Shown: positions 18,348-27,758, numbered from the stretch's first letter. The stretch is 64,000 bases of DNA from Acinetobacter tianfuensis (GCF_003611465.1 NZ_RAXV01000013.1:1-64000); one strand, 5' to 3'. A program made the numbers and translations. The notes: generated from the sequence alone by a model not told the origin.

Positions 18348-18940
18348 TGCGTCTAGATCAACAGCTTGCTGAAAAGTGGATCAAGCCTGGTTCACGTGTA
18401 CTGGATTTGGGCTGCGGCGATGGTGAACTGCTGTCTCATATGAGTAAAAAGCACAATGTTCGTGCTTATGGCTTAGAAATTGATCAAGAAAAGATTGCAA
18501 TTGCAGTCAGCCGCGGGTTAAATATCATCCAACAGGACTTAAATTTAGGTTTAAGCCGCTTTGCAGACCAGTCTTTTGACTATGTCGTCATGGCACAGGC
18601 CTTGCAAGCAGTAGATGCACCTGATGTACTATTAAGAGATATGGTGCGTGTAGGGAAACAGGCCATTATTACTTTTCCTAACTTTGCCCACTGGAAGACC
18701 CGTTCTTTCTTGGCGCTGAAAGGAAAAATGCCCGTTTCAGAAGCATTGCCGTACATGTGGTATAACACGCCTAATATCCACCTATGTACATTCCGTGATT
18801 TTGAAGCACTTTGTGCAGAAAATAACATTAAGATTATTAACCGACTCGCTGTAAATGGGGATCAACAAGATAGTTTACTCAGTAAGCATCTCCCGAATTT
18901 TTTTGGTGAAGTCGCTATTTATCGAGTGAGCGCTCTATGA
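18347..18940 (+). CDS. metW: MetW, methionine biosynthesis partner of MetX
   Basis: 197-residue protein with a SAM-methyltransferase-like fold: motif I VLDLGCGDGEL, then YGLEIDQEK. MetW accompanies MetX in an obligate gene pair in many proteobacteria, where it is thought to support acyltransferase activity; its own chemistry is unclear. The start codon shares its A with the metX stop (TAATG), and AAGGAGG lies just before. Its stop overlaps the next gene in an ATGA junction, so all three are translationally coupled. Confidence 0.93.
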   Translation: MRLDQQLAEKWIKPGSRVLDLGCGDGELLSHMSKKHNVRAYGLEIDQEKIAIAVSRGLNIIQQDLNLGLSRFADQSFDYVVMAQALQAVDAPDVLLRDMVRVGKQAIITFPNFAHWKTRSFLALKGKMPVSEALPYMWYNTPNIHLCTFRDFEALCAENNIKIINRLAVNGDQQDSLLSKHLPNFFGEVAIYRVSAL

Positions 18941-19527
18941 AAAACCTATTACTAAGCTCAACGCTGCTGGCTGGACTTTTCAGTTTTCAAGCGCATGCAG
19001 ACTACGTTGCGCCTACACAATCTATTTCTAGCCAAGCAGCGCAATATGCTGTCATGGACATCAACAGTTTAAGCAAAGCAGCTAAAGCTGGCCAAGCTGG
19101 CGCGCAGTTCTACCTTGCCACCAAATACCAATACGGCAGAGATGTGGCTAAAGATGAACGTCAGGCTTTTGCATGGTACAAACTGGCTGCCGACCAAGGC
19201 ATTTCATCTGCTCAGCTGAATGTTGGCCGTATGCTGGCTGACGGCATTGGCACAAAGAAAGACGAAGTTCTAGCACGCCAGTATTTTGAAAAAGCGGCGA
19301 GTCATGGCGATAACCGTGCAAGCTTTAACTTGGCCATGATGGACGAACAAAAGAAAAACTACATTGGCGCATACCAGTGGTACGAACTTTCTACTCGTGA
19401 CGGCATGCTGGACAATAAAGTGATTTCTTTATCTGAAGGCAAGAAAACTGCTTTAGCAGCCAACCTTTCAACTGAACAAATCCGTCAAGCGCGTGACCGT
19501 GCGGACAAATGGATTCAAGCGCAGTAA
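18937..19527 (+). CDS. exported Sel1-repeat protein
   Basis: 196 residues with a cleavable signal peptide (MKNLLLSSTLLAGLFSFQAHA-DY). At least three Sel1-like repeats follow between about residues 45 and 150, shown by GAQFYLATKYQYGRDVAKDE, then SAQLNVGRMLADGIGTKKDE and ASFNLAMMDEQKKNYIGA. Such helical solenoids bind other proteins in the periplasm. The ATG overlaps the metW stop by four bases, so it is coupled to metXW, but a methionine role is not evident. Confidence 0.82.
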   Translation: MKNLLLSSTLLAGLFSFQAHADYVAPTQSISSQAAQYAVMDINSLSKAAKAGQAGAQFYLATKYQYGRDVAKDERQAFAWYKLAADQGISSAQLNVGRMLADGIGTKKDEVLARQYFEKAASHGDNRASFNLAMMDEQKKNYIGAYQWYELSTRDGMLDNKVISLSEGKKTALAANLSTEQIRQARDRADKWIQAQ

Positions 19528-19544
19528 GTTCATGTTTTTAAATA

Positions 19545-19569
19545 GAAAGTACCGCAAGGTGCTTTTTTA
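19545..19569 (+). terminator. terminator after the metX-metW-Sel1 operon
   Basis: AAAGTACC-GCAA-GGTGCTTTTTT hairpin with T-run; one G-U pair. Confidence 0.7.
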
Positions 19570-19598
19570 ATGCTATTTTTTTCATCAGGAACAGAAAA

Positions 19599-19859
19599 AT
19601 GTCCGTTTACTTATTTTTCTGTGGCTTCGCTCAACTGTATTTTTTATATCGTTATTATTTGCGTAATCAACTTGCCTTTGATTGGATTAACTTTTTATCT
19701 AAAAATCTAAGTTTCAACAAAACCTGTGCGCAGATTGTATTTAAAGGTGTGAATGTTTATCAAATTGAAGTAAAACGCGTTAAATATAGCTTACACCATA
19801 CAAGTATCTGTTTTATATGTATTTTTATCCTTATACTTTGTAGTCAAATAGCATTATAG
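19599..19859 (+). CDS. small hypothetical protein, possibly membrane-associated
   Basis: An 86-codon frame beginning MSVYLFFCGFAQLYFLYRYY, with a hydrophobic N-terminus and a hydrophobic C-terminal segment (ICFICIFILIL). AGGAA lies seven bases before the ATG, which is a good ribosome binding site. Composition is AT-rich and richer in Phe, Cys and Ile than its neighbours, so it could be a chance frame in an intergenic gap. I recognise no family. It fills most of the 444-base gap before rdgB. Confidence 0.4.
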   Translation: MSVYLFFCGFAQLYFLYRYYLRNQLAFDWINFLSKNLSFNKTCAQIVFKGVNVYQIEVKRVKYSLHHTSICFICIFILILCSQIAL

Positions 19860-19971
19860 AACAGCTTTGTTCATCCAATGTGCCTTTTTCATCTCTGCAA
19901 CGCAGGCATTTTCAAATCTACTTTAAAATCCGCTAAAATACGCCTCAATATTCAAACTCAGAGCAATTGAA

Positions 19972-20595
19972 ATGTCTGCACAAGATTGGTTATCCCAAGG
20001 GACACTGGTACTCGCAAGTAATAACAAAGGTAAAATTGCAGAATTTGAAAAAATGTTTGCTGAACTGAATCTGCCTGTTGAAGTCATTGCTCAAGGTAAA
20101 CTGAATATTGAAGATGCTGTTGAAGATGGCTTAAGCTTTGTCGAAAATGCCATCATTAAAGCCCGCCATGCATCGCGTATTTCCGGCAAGCCTGCAATTG
20201 CCGATGACTCTGGCATTTGCGTACCCATATTAGGCGGTGCACCTGGCATTTACTCAGCACGCTATGCAGGCGAACACGGTGATGATGCAGCCAACAATGC
20301 CAAATTGCTTGCAGACTTAAAACCGCTCCGCAAAGATGGCGAAGCTATTGAAGGCATGTTTGTCTGTGTATTAGCTCTCGTACAGCATGCAGAAGATCCT
20401 TTGCCGCAAATTTTCCAAGGCATTTGGCAAGGCGAAGTCATGGAAGCGGTCCGCGGTGAAAATGGCTTTGGCTATGACCCATTGTTTTGGCTGCCTGAAC
20501 TGAATGTTTCCAGCGCAGAATTATCGAAAGAAGAAAAAAATAAAATCAGCCACCGCGGTCAAGCAATGCAGCTGTTTAAAGCCAGCTTGAAATAA
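19972..20595 (+). CDS. rdgB: RdgB/HAM1 non-canonical purine NTP pyrophosphatase
   Basis: Hydrolyses dITP, ITP and XTP to the monophosphate and keeps deaminated purines out of DNA. It has 207 residues. Family marks are LVLASNNKGKIAEF (substrate-binding loop), AIADDSGICV with the catalytic acidic residues, and GAPGIYSARYAG, followed by GFGYDPLFWLPE and KNKISHRGQAM. The enzyme is a homodimer needing Mg2+. It ends in a short inverted repeat (TGGAGGTCA/TGACCTCCA, 20604-20635) facing the convergent permease gene. Confidence 0.95.
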   Translation: MSAQDWLSQGTLVLASNNKGKIAEFEKMFAELNLPVEVIAQGKLNIEDAVEDGLSFVENAIIKARHASRISGKPAIADDSGICVPILGGAPGIYSARYAGEHGDDAANNAKLLADLKPLRKDGEAIEGMFVCVLALVQHAEDPLPQIFQGIWQGEVMEAVRGENGFGYDPLFWLPELNVSSAELSKEEKNKISHRGQAMQLFKASLK

Positions 20596-20655
20596 GCTGG
20601 TGCTGGAGGTCATGCAAAACATCTGCTGACCTCCAAATCATCAATTTCCGTACAG

Positions 20656-21564
20656 CTAAACAAATACATGCAGCATCAGGCCATAAATACTGATAGCTGC
20701 ACAGCTCATAATTGTACCAGATGCGATATAGCGCGCTGAGGTACCTGTACCCTGATAATGCGTTTCCAAAGCCACAATATTGGCCGCAGGCGGCAAGCAA
20801 AACAGCATGAACATAACGCCAATATAGTTTTCAATATTTGGAATTGGGATGCAGTAATACGTCAGGCTGCAAATCAGCACACCCGCACATATTTTCATTG
20901 CAAAAATACGGCCGCTGCTCAGTAAATCATGCCAATACACGCGGGTTGTACGCAGCCACATGCCTAATACACACATGCCTGTAAAGCTCATCCCAATTTT
21001 TGCAGCCATATATAACCAATCCAGCAGCTGATGCTCTTCTAAATGCTGTACGCCTGCGGCACGGCATAGCCCCGCTATCACAACCGCACATACAGGCGGT
21101 GACAAAGCAGCTTTTTTGATTACAGATGACCATGGCAGCCGCTCAGAACTGACGGCTGTCACGGCCCAAATATTCCCAAAAATAGATCCTCCGACATACA
21201 GCGCCACCATCGCCGCACTAATTTCAGGACCGAAAAGCGCAAGAGCAAAAGGAAAGCCCAGCCAAGCCAAATTTAAGTAACTGATGCATAAAGCGCGCAG
21301 ACTATCTTTCAGCAGCCATCTGAACAGATAAAACATCAATACGGCTGTACTGAAGCTGAACAGCATTAATGCCAAACTGCCAGCTTGATAAAACACCATG
21401 TTGTAAATAATGACAGCTGGAATAAAACAGCGTGCCAGCCAGCTGGATAATATAGATTTGAGCGACGATGTTTTCATTGCGGAAGCTAATCCCAGTCCGC
21501 ATAAGAAACCAAAGATCGGCAGAAGAAATGCCACAGCGCGGCCCTCATTGATTGCCTCATGCAT
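20656..21564 (-). CDS. AEC-type (auxin efflux carrier family) permease
   Basis: 302-residue polytopic inner-membrane protein with about ten hydrophobic segments. The layout (two five-helix halves, a central hydrophilic stretch near residue 150 and a C-terminal LPPAANIVALETHYQG motif) fits the AEC/BART superfamily, whose known members carry malate, malonate or similar organic acids. The start MHEAINEGRAVAF at 21564 lacks a clear ribosome binding site. It is divergent from tatA with a 110-base gap. Substrate is not predictable. Confidence 0.75.
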   Translation of the reverse strand: MHEAINEGRAVAFLLPIFGFLCGLGLASAMKTSSLKSILSSWLARCFIPAVIIYNMVFYQAGSLALMLFSFSTAVLMFYLFRWLLKDSLRALCISYLNLAWLGFPFALALFGPEISAAMVALYVGGSIFGNIWAVTAVSSERLPWSSVIKKAALSPPVCAVVIAGLCRAAGVQHLEEHQLLDWLYMAAKIGMSFTGMCVLGMWLRTTRVYWHDLLSSGRIFAMKICAGVLICSLTYYCIPIPNIENYIGVMFMLFCLPPAANIVALETHYQGTGTSARYIASGTIMSCAAISIYGLMLHVFV

Positions 21565-21674
21565 ACTAACACTGATTTTTGCTGCGGCTGCTGTCTTAAA
21601 ACTGAAATACAGCTGTCACCTGCCTGTCATGCAGAACTGTTGAGATAGTCTGAAAATAAAAGAGGACATATCTC

Positions 21675-21893
21675 ATGGCAGGATTATCAATTTGGCACGT
21701 ACTGATTTTTGCAATCGTGGTGTTATTGCTGTTTGGCACATCAAAACTGAAAAATTTAGGCAAAGATGTCGGCGGTGCAGTGAAAGATTTTAAAAAATCG
21801 ATCAAAGAGGATGAACAGGCTGCTCAGCTGAGTGAGCCGCGCACTTTAGAGCATCAAAATACCGCTGCCAATAATTCAACCCTGAAAAACTAA
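21675..21893 (+). CDS. tatA: TatA, twin-arginine translocase pore subunit
   Basis: 72 residues: an N-terminal transmembrane helix ([16 protein letters not shown]), the hinge FGTSKL, then an amphipathic helix [17 protein letters not shown] and a polar tail. TatA oligomers form the passage for folded proteins. AGAGGAC lies before the ATG. It is followed 17 bases later by tatB, giving the usual tatABC operon. Confidence 0.95.
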   Translation: MAGLSIWHVLIFAIVVLLLFGTSKLKNLGKDVGGAVKDFKKSIKEDEQAAQLSEPRTLEHQNTAANNSTLKN

Positions 21894-21910
21894 AAGCGTG
21901 GAGTTTTGCA

Positions 21911-22354
21911 ATGCTTAATATCGGCATGACGGAACTTTTGGTGTTTGGCATTATTGCACTATTGGTTCTTGGACCTGAAAAACTGCCTGAAGCGGCCCGT
22001 TTTGCCGGCAAGTGGTACAGCAAAGCAAAACGGATGATCAGCAATGTGCAAAATGACATTGACCGTGAACTGCGCCTGTCGGAACTGCGTGAGCAAATGC
22101 AGAATGAGATGAAACGGATTCAAGAGCTTGAACAAAAAATGCAGGCTCAAATGCAAGAACTCCAACAGCAATCATTATTGGCGAACGAACAGCAGCAAGA
22201 AAAAGCCATACTTCAAAATAAAAATAGCTCCCCTACTTATCTCTACTGTGAACACAAAGCGCCTAAGGTCTATGCATCTAAGTTTAATCACGCATTGCAT
22301 GCGCCTTTGAAAGCCGCGGTTCAACCTTTTGACTGCATTCAGGAAGCCGTATGA
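21911..22354 (+). CDS. tatB: TatB, twin-arginine translocase receptor subunit
   Basis: 147 residues. Membrane helix MLNIGMTELLVFGIIALLVLG, then the conserved GPEKLPEAAR hinge and amphipathic helix, then a long glutamine-rich coiled coil (about residues 50-105). TatB with TatC forms the signal-peptide receptor complex. The C-terminus is longer and more polar than E. coli TatB only in sequence, not in length. It overlaps tatC by four bases. Confidence 0.95.
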   Translation: MLNIGMTELLVFGIIALLVLGPEKLPEAARFAGKWYSKAKRMISNVQNDIDRELRLSELREQMQNEMKRIQELEQKMQAQMQELQQQSLLANEQQQEKAILQNKNSSPTYLYCEHKAPKVYASKFNHALHAPLKAAVQPFDCIQEAV

Positions 22355-23130
22355 AATCCAATATGCTCAGCACTCAAACCGAATCAGCGAATGACGGCAT
22401 TTTGCTGGAAGAGATGCCTATTACGAAGCATCTGATTATCCTGCGCCGTCATTTATTTAAAATTGTCGGCTTAATTGTCGCCTTGTTTTTTTGCTTGCTG
22501 CCTTTTGCCAATCAAAGCTATCAGCTGCTGTCGGAACCGCTGCGCGCTCAGCTGCCTGTCAGTTCATCTATGATTGCAACAGATGTAACAGCAACCTTTA
22601 TGGCGCCTTTTAAACTGAATTTCTTTGTTGCGCTGATGCTGGCAATGCCGTTCATTATTTACCAGCTTTGGGCTTTTATTAAGCCTGCGCTGTATGCCAA
22701 AGAAAAAACCTTGGCGCTGCCGCTTCTGGTCAGCAGCATCAGTTTATTTTATATAGGGGTCTCTTTTGCCTATTTTATTGCGCTGCCTTCAATTCTGCAT
22801 TTCTTTATCAGCGTTTCTCCTGAAACCGTTGCTCCCATGACGGACATCAACAGTTATCTAGGTTTTTGTTTAAAGCTGTTCTTAGTCTTTGGCCTGACCT
22901 TTGAAATTCCTGTCGTCACCTTGGTACTGATTTTAATTGGTCTCGTCAGTACGGAGCAGCTGGTGGAAAAACGCAAATTTATTATTGTCGGCTGTTTTTT
23001 CGTGGCCATGTTTGTGACTCCTCCAGATGCGCTGTCCATGATTATGCTGGCTATTCCAATGTGGCTTTTATTTGAAATCGGCTTATTTTTCGGCAAGCTG
23101 ATCGAAAAACGGCGAAACATAGCAGCTTAA
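22351..23130 (+). CDS. tatC: TatC, twin-arginine translocase core subunit
   Basis: 259-residue inner-membrane protein with six helices. The N-terminal cytoplasmic part has PITKHLIILRRHLFK, where signal peptides bind, and later FGLTFEIPVV carries the buried glutamate of the family. The start overlaps the tatB stop (ATGA). Its closest neighbour downstream is a Tat substrate, PhoX. Confidence 0.95.
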   Translation: MKSNMLSTQTESANDGILLEEMPITKHLIILRRHLFKIVGLIVALFFCLLPFANQSYQLLSEPLRAQLPVSSSMIATDVTATFMAPFKLNFFVALMLAMPFIIYQLWAFIKPALYAKEKTLALPLLVSSISLFYIGVSFAYFIALPSILHFFISVSPETVAPMTDINSYLGFCLKLFLVFGLTFEIPVVTLVLILIGLVSTEQLVEKRKFIIVGCFFVAMFVTPPDALSMIMLAIPMWLLFEIGLFFGKLIEKRRNIAA

Positions 23131-23159
23131 TCAGCGCCCAATTTTAAACTCATATTTCT

Positions 23160-23183
23160 GCAGGCACCTTGCCTGCCTTTTTT
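23160..23183 (+). terminator. terminator after tatABC
   Basis: GCAGGCA-CCT-TGCCTGC hairpin then a T-run. It separates tatC from phoX, which must therefore have its own promoter in the next 130 bases. Confidence 0.8.
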
Positions 23184-23316
23184 ATTCCTAACTGCATATT
23201 TGAACTGGATATAACTTTAATTTAACTGAAATATTAACTTCACTTCTTTGTCATCTCAGCACTTTAGTGTGTGTGTAACTTTCTAAAAACAACCAAGCAA
23301 TTTGCTAGGAACGATG

Positions 23317-25542
23317 ATGACAGACTTCACGCCATTTAATGACGACTACGATAGCAATAACTCTGGCAATGCAGAATTTACAGCGCTATTTAATAAAAAA
23401 ATTACCCGCCGCGATTTAATCACTAAAACAGCTGGCGGTGCCGCAGCTTTGACCTTGGCTGCATCCGTCAGCGGCTGCAGCGATGATGACACTGACAATT
23501 CAATACCGCCAGTCGAGCCAACACCTGAATCAGCACTGGAATTCAGCCCTGTAGCAAAAAATATTAAAAATGAATTTACTGTGCCAGAAGGTTATGAAGC
23601 ACGTGTGCTGTACGCTTTAGGCGACCCCATTGCACCAGCACTGGATGAATGGGACGATTCAAATATCCCTCTTGGGGCTTCTTTTACACTGCGTTCAGGT
23701 GAATGCCATGACGGCATGACTTTCTTTGGCATGAAAAACAGTAAATACAGCGCGTCTGCTGCAGATACCGGCCTCTTAGTCATGAACCACGAATATATTA
23801 ATGATCAAGAGATTCTGCATCCGGCAATCAACACCATTGATGCCGCTGTACGCTCTGAAGATGAAACGCTGCGTGAAATTAACTGTCACGGCGTATCGGT
23901 CATTAGCATTCAGAAAAATCCGTCTACACAATCTGTGACAGTAGATAAAAACTCATATTTAAACCGCCGCATTACGGCAGCCACGCCCATGGATATTCGC
24001 GGCCCAGTTAAAGGCAATGTACTGCTGCAAAACCGTCTCAGCCCTGAAGGCAGTTTCAGTTTCGGCACCATTAACAACTGCGGCAACGGCTATACGCCTT
24101 GGGGCACATACCTTACAACTGAAGAAAACTTTAACCAATATTTTTCACGCGATGATGCGAAGCAAAGCGACAACAAGAAAGTTGCACTAGCCCGCTATAA
24201 AATTGCAGGCAACAGCAGCTACAAATGGCATACCGCTATTGCGACTGAGGCATCGCTTTCTACAGATATTCGAGATCATGGCAAAGTAAGCTTAGCAAAT
24301 GTACAAGATCTGTATGAGCGCTGGCTCGTTAAAGCAACCGATGCCACGGCGCAAGAAGACTTCCGCAACTCTGACAATACTTTTGGCTGGATTGTAGAGA
24401 TCGATCCCTTCAACGGCACAGCACGCCCTGTAAAACGTACAGCGCTTGGACGCTTTGCGCATGAAGACTGCCGCGCTAGCCGCGCCATTACAGGACAGCC
24501 CTTAGCATTTTATATGGGTGATGATTCACAAGGCGAATACATCTATAAATTTGTTTCTGATGCTAAATGGGATCCGGCAGATATCAATAAAGGCTACAGC
24601 GCGGGCGACAAATATATGGATCACGGCAAGCTCTATGTTGCCAAATTCCATTTTGATGAAGCAGCACAAAAAGCATCTGGCGAATGGCTCGAATTAAATA
24701 TTTCCAATCCGCTGATTTCAGGCTACAGCAAATATATTTTTGCCGACCAAGCAGATGTTCTGGTCAATGCCCGTTTAGCAGCAGATGCATTAGGCGCAAC
24801 AAAAATGGACCGTCCAGAGTGGGTGGCTGTCAATCCGCATAATGGCGAGGTCTATGTCACACTGACCAATAACTCTTCTCGAACTGCAGAAACAACTGAT
24901 GCAGCCAACCCGCGCAGCTACATTGACCAAAAAGCAGGTAAAGACCAAAAGGGCAACGTCAACGGACATATCATCCGTTTCCGAGAAAATGCAGATACAG
25001 TAACGGCTTCAACATTTGTCTGGGACATCTTCTTATTCGGCGCGCAAGCGCTGAATGATGCGGATCAGGCGAACCCTGAGAACCTGTCTAAACTCAATCA
25101 GCATAATGATTTTTCGAGTCCAGACGGCATGTGGTTTGACCCGCGCGGCGTACTATGGATTCAAACTGATGACGGCGCGTATACCGACCAAACCAACTGC
25201 ATGATGCTGGCTGCCCTGCCAGGCGCTCTAGGTGACGGCAAAGTTGAAACATCGACTACAGGCACAAAAACCCCTGCAGGCTTAAGTTTGGACGATACGA
25301 AACTGCGCCGCTTCTTGACTGGACCGAGCGGCTGTGAGATTACAGGCGTAACCATGACCCCTGACTACAAAGCCATTTTTGTTAATGTGCAGCATCCAGG
25401 CGGCGTATGGCCATCTAACCACAGCAACACAGTCAGCGGCGGCAAAGGCACACGCCCGCGCTCTGCAACAGTGGCCATCACCCGTAAAGATGGCGGTGAA
25501 ATTGCTGGCGAAGGTCTCATTACAAAGAAAAACGCAGTCTAA
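23317..25542 (+). CDS. phoX: PhoX-family alkaline phosphatase, Tat-exported
   Basis: 741 residues. Near residue 30 lies a twin-arginine motif (ITRRDLITK), followed by a hydrophobic stretch and LAASVSGC, which may also be a lipobox. The mature protein has PhoX marks: GECHDGMTFFG, VMNHEYIN, NNCGNGYTPWGTYLTTEENF and RFAHEDCRASR, the clustered acidic and His residues expected for the Fe-Ca active site. PhoX releases phosphate from organic phosphoesters in the periplasm or outside. I chose the second of two ATGs (23317) since AGGA is six bases upstream. It is monocistronic and ended by a hairpin. Confidence 0.9.
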   Translation: MTDFTPFNDDYDSNNSGNAEFTALFNKKITRRDLITKTAGGAAALTLAASVSGCSDDDTDNSIPPVEPTPESALEFSPVAKNIKNEFTVPEGYEARVLYALGDPIAPALDEWDDSNIPLGASFTLRSGECHDGMTFFGMKNSKYSASAADTGLLVMNHEYINDQEILHPAINTIDAAVRSEDETLREINCHGVSVISIQKNPSTQSVTVDKNSYLNRRITAATPMDIRGPVKGNVLLQNRLSPEGSFSFGTINNCGNGYTPWGTYLTTEENFNQYFSRDDAKQSDNKKVALARYKIAGNSSYKWHTAIATEASLSTDIRDHGKVSLANVQDLYERWLVKATDATAQEDFRNSDNTFGWIVEIDPFNGTARPVKRTALGRFAHEDCRASRAITGQPLAFYMGDDSQGEYIYKFVSDAKWDPADINKGYSAGDKYMDHGKLYVAKFHFDEAAQKASGEWLELNISNPLISGYSKYIFADQADVLVNARLAADALGATKMDRPEWVAVNPHNGEVYVTLTNNSSRTAETTDAANPRSYIDQKAGKDQKGNVNGHIIRFRENADTVTASTFVWDIFLFGAQALNDADQANPENLSKLNQHNDFSSPDGMWFDPRGVLWIQTDDGAYTDQTNCMMLAALPGALGDGKVETSTTGTKTPAGLSLDDTKLRRFLTGPSGCEITGVTMTPDYKAIFVNVQHPGGVWPSNHSNTVSGGKGTRPRSATVAITRKDGGEIAGEGLITKKNAV

Positions 25543-25551
25543 AAGCACTGT

Positions 25552-25582
25552 AAAAAAAGCCGACTTGATGTCGGCTTTTTTT
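25552..25582. terminator. bidirectional terminator between phoX and the NRDE gene
   Basis: AAAAAAAGCCGAC-TTGAT-GTCGGCTTTTTTT, symmetrical, serving two convergent genes. It overlaps the last two codon positions of the minus-strand NRDE gene. Confidence 0.85.
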
Positions 25583-26360
25583 ATTTTTGTATAGGCCAAT
25601 CCATAGCAACAATTTTTCCTTTCGCTGCGCCCTGCTGGTTTTTTTCCAGCCACCGCCACTGTTTATCACTCATGGTTAAAAAGTTGGAACAGCGCGTACC
25701 ATATACAGGACTTTGAATGAATGTCGAAGACAGCAGCTCCTCCATTTCGGCACTGATGCCTGTTTCAGGCAGCAAAGAAGGAATCACTTTTCGTTCATCT
25801 TCTAAAATATCCCACGCCGCATGCTGTACATCTTCTGCCGGCAGCTGCTGCTGAAGCATCGGTAAAAACTCCTGAGTGAAGCGCTTACGCAAATGACGGG
25901 TCTTCATCCAATCATCTGACATCAGGCCATTCGACACCACATACACGCCTTTTGGCAGCAGCTGAGGCGCTTCACCGCGGTTGCTCATATATACGGCTTG
26001 CTGACGGTCGCCGATAAATAAATTAAACCCTGCATATTCACGCTGCCGCAGCTCCAAAGCCTGCGCAAAACGGATGGGCGTTTGTTCCGACTCTAAAAAA
26101 GCCTGAATAATATGCCCGCGTGATGTCGCATATTCGGTTTTATCTGCGCCATTTCTAAAATTGGTAATAATGGCCCAGCGTCCCTTTTGCGTCACCCCCA
26201 TCCAAGTGCCGCCTGATGCCAAGTCACGCCCCGCCAAAATCCCCCCCTGCTGCCACAGCTGTAATTCTGCCGTAGGACGGTAGTAAAATTCATCCCGGTT
26301 TGAAATTAAACACAGCGGCATGTCTGCTAAAACCTGCCACGCAAAAGCCACAATGCACAT
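25581..26360 (-). CDS. NRDE-family protein (TANGO2-like)
   Basis: 259 residues. The N-terminal MCIVAFAW and the LISNRDEFYYRPT motif define the NRDE family, related to vertebrate TANGO2. The fold resembles N-terminal nucleophile hydrolases, with the initial Cys2 as possible nucleophile. Bacterial function is not established. The gene is divergent from lgt with a gap of 93 bases and ends in the hairpin shared with phoX. Confidence 0.85.
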   Translation of the reverse strand: MCIVAFAWQVLADMPLCLISNRDEFYYRPTAELQLWQQGGILAGRDLASGGTWMGVTQKGRWAIITNFRNGADKTEYATSRGHIIQAFLESEQTPIRFAQALELRQREYAGFNLFIGDRQQAVYMSNRGEAPQLLPKGVYVVSNGLMSDDWMKTRHLRKRFTQEFLPMLQQQLPAEDVQHAAWDILEDERKVIPSLLPETGISAEMEELLSSTFIQSPVYGTRCSNFLTMSDKQWRWLEKNQQGAAKGKIVAMDWPIQK

Positions 26361-26453
26361 ATTTCACGCTCAATATCTTTACACATTGAATGTACAACAT
26401 TTTTCATCACATTCAGCTAAAATCTGTGCAAAACAAAATGATAAGGAGCAGCA

Positions 26454-27266
26454 ATGCTGACCTACCCGAATATTGATCCTGTTGCCGTCTCTTTGGGGCC
26501 GCTGCAAGTACACTGGTACGGACTGATGTACCTTTTGGCCTTTTTATTTGCATGGGGCCTTGCAACTTTCCGCGCCAAACAGCGCGGCTGGACACCGGAC
26601 ATGGTTTCAGACCTGATTTTTTACGGCGCACTGGGTGTTGTTCTTGGCGGCCGTGCCGGCTATGTTTTCTTTTACGGCTTCGAACAATTCCTTGCTAATC
26701 CGCTTTGGCTATTCCAAGTCTGGACAGGCGGCATGAGTTTTCACGGCGGCTTCCTTGGCGTCATGATCGCCATGCTGCTGTGGTGCAAAAAATATAAAAT
26801 GACTTGGTTTCAAACTTTGGATTTTATTGCGCCCTGCGTCCCGACAGGTTTAATGTTTGGCCGTATTGGCAACTTTATCGGCGGTGAATTGTATGGCCGT
26901 CAAGTCAGTGATCCAAATTTTGCTTTGGGTATGATTTTCCCTACAGACCCGCTGCAGCTGGTGCGTCACCCTTCTCAGCTGTATCAAGCGCTGTGTGAAG
27001 GTTTAATTTTGTTTATTGTGCTGTGGTGGTTCAGTTCGAAACCTAGACCGCGTTTTGCAGTTTCTGCGCTGTTCCTCATTGGCTACGGCATTGCGCGCTT
27101 TGTGATTGAGTTCTTCCGTGAGCCGGACAATGGCCAGCTGTTTATCGGCTGGATGAGCAAAGGCCAATTCCTGACCGTTCCAATGATTTTGATCGGGCTT
27201 TGGATGATGTGGTATGCCTACCAGAAAAAAATCTATGACTGGGGCCCGAACAAAAATAATGCCTAA
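26454..27266 (+). CDS. lgt: prolipoprotein diacylglyceryl transferase
   Basis: First enzyme of lipoprotein maturation: moves diacylglycerol from phosphatidylglycerol to the lipobox cysteine. It has 270 residues and about seven helices, with VHWYGLMYL, GGRAGYVFFY, MSFHGGFLG and the Lgt signature FGRIGNFIGGELYGR (about residues 140-155). AAGGAGCAGCA precedes the ATG. Several lipobox proteins in this window (4.4 and 31.6 kb, possibly PhoX) are likely substrates. Confidence 0.95.
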   Translation: MLTYPNIDPVAVSLGPLQVHWYGLMYLLAFLFAWGLATFRAKQRGWTPDMVSDLIFYGALGVVLGGRAGYVFFYGFEQFLANPLWLFQVWTGGMSFHGGFLGVMIAMLLWCKKYKMTWFQTLDFIAPCVPTGLMFGRIGNFIGGELYGRQVSDPNFALGMIFPTDPLQLVRHPSQLYQALCEGLILFIVLWWFSSKPRPRFAVSALFLIGYGIARFVIEFFREPDNGQLFIGWMSKGQFLTVPMILIGLWMMWYAYQKKIYDWGPNKNNA

Positions 27267-27283
27267 ATCGAGATAAGTCATTC

Positions 27284-27308
27284 AGCGGAGCATATGCTCC
27301 GCTTTTTT
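27284..27308 (+). terminator. lgt: terminator after lgt
   Basis: AGCGGAGCAT-ATGCTCCGCTTTTTTT hairpin plus T-run. Confidence 0.85.
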
Positions 27309-27374
27309 TGCTTTGCATTTTTCAGTTCATTGTATGCTACAGTTTTGCTTCTCTTAAATAAGATACGCTGCAAC

Positions 27375-27758
27375 ATGCTCGAATTTTGGTTTAACCCTCA
27401 AATTTCAGTCATTAAGAAATTCATCATTTTTACCCTGATTGCGGCATCTACAGCAGTTTTGTATTGGATGGAACCGCTTCAGCTTGATGCCATTTTAATG
27501 TTCCTCGGTACAGGCATTATTTTTCTGATTTGCCGCTACTGTAAAATTCATTTTGCTATGCATAATCCAACGGGTTTGCCTTACCGCATTCTCACATGGG
27601 TTCCCATTGCATTGCTGCTGGCGCTGATTTTCATGCATATGCAAGACGGTGAAATTTTACTGCCAGGCGCACAAGGGATTGGCTTTATGGCGCTGGCCAT
27701 TTGCCTATTTTCACCGCTGTCTTTGCTGAATCAAAATCAGCCGCCTAAGGCAGATTAA
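27375..27758 (+). CDS. small membrane protein, first of a paralogous pair
   Basis: 127 residues starting MLEFWFNPQISVIKK, with four hydrophobic segments and a short polar tail. I chose this ATG over an upstream in-frame start (27294), because that one lies inside the lgt terminator. It shows the same N-terminal pattern MLxFWxxPxxxxxIK as the next gene, the same length and topology, and only two bases separate them, so they look like an old tandem duplication. No known family is recognised. Confidence 0.65.
   Translation: MLEFWFNPQISVIKKFIIFTLIAASTAVLYWMEPLQLDAILMFLGTGIIFLICRYCKIHFAMHNPTGLPYRILTWVPIALLLALIFMHMQDGEILLPGAQGIGFMALAICLFSPLSLLNQNQPPKAD

Noticed and set aside
23200-23316. Possible Pho box before phoX
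   Set aside because: Only one half-site like TTGTCAT is seen; the second copy at the right spacing is missing, so I do not call it.
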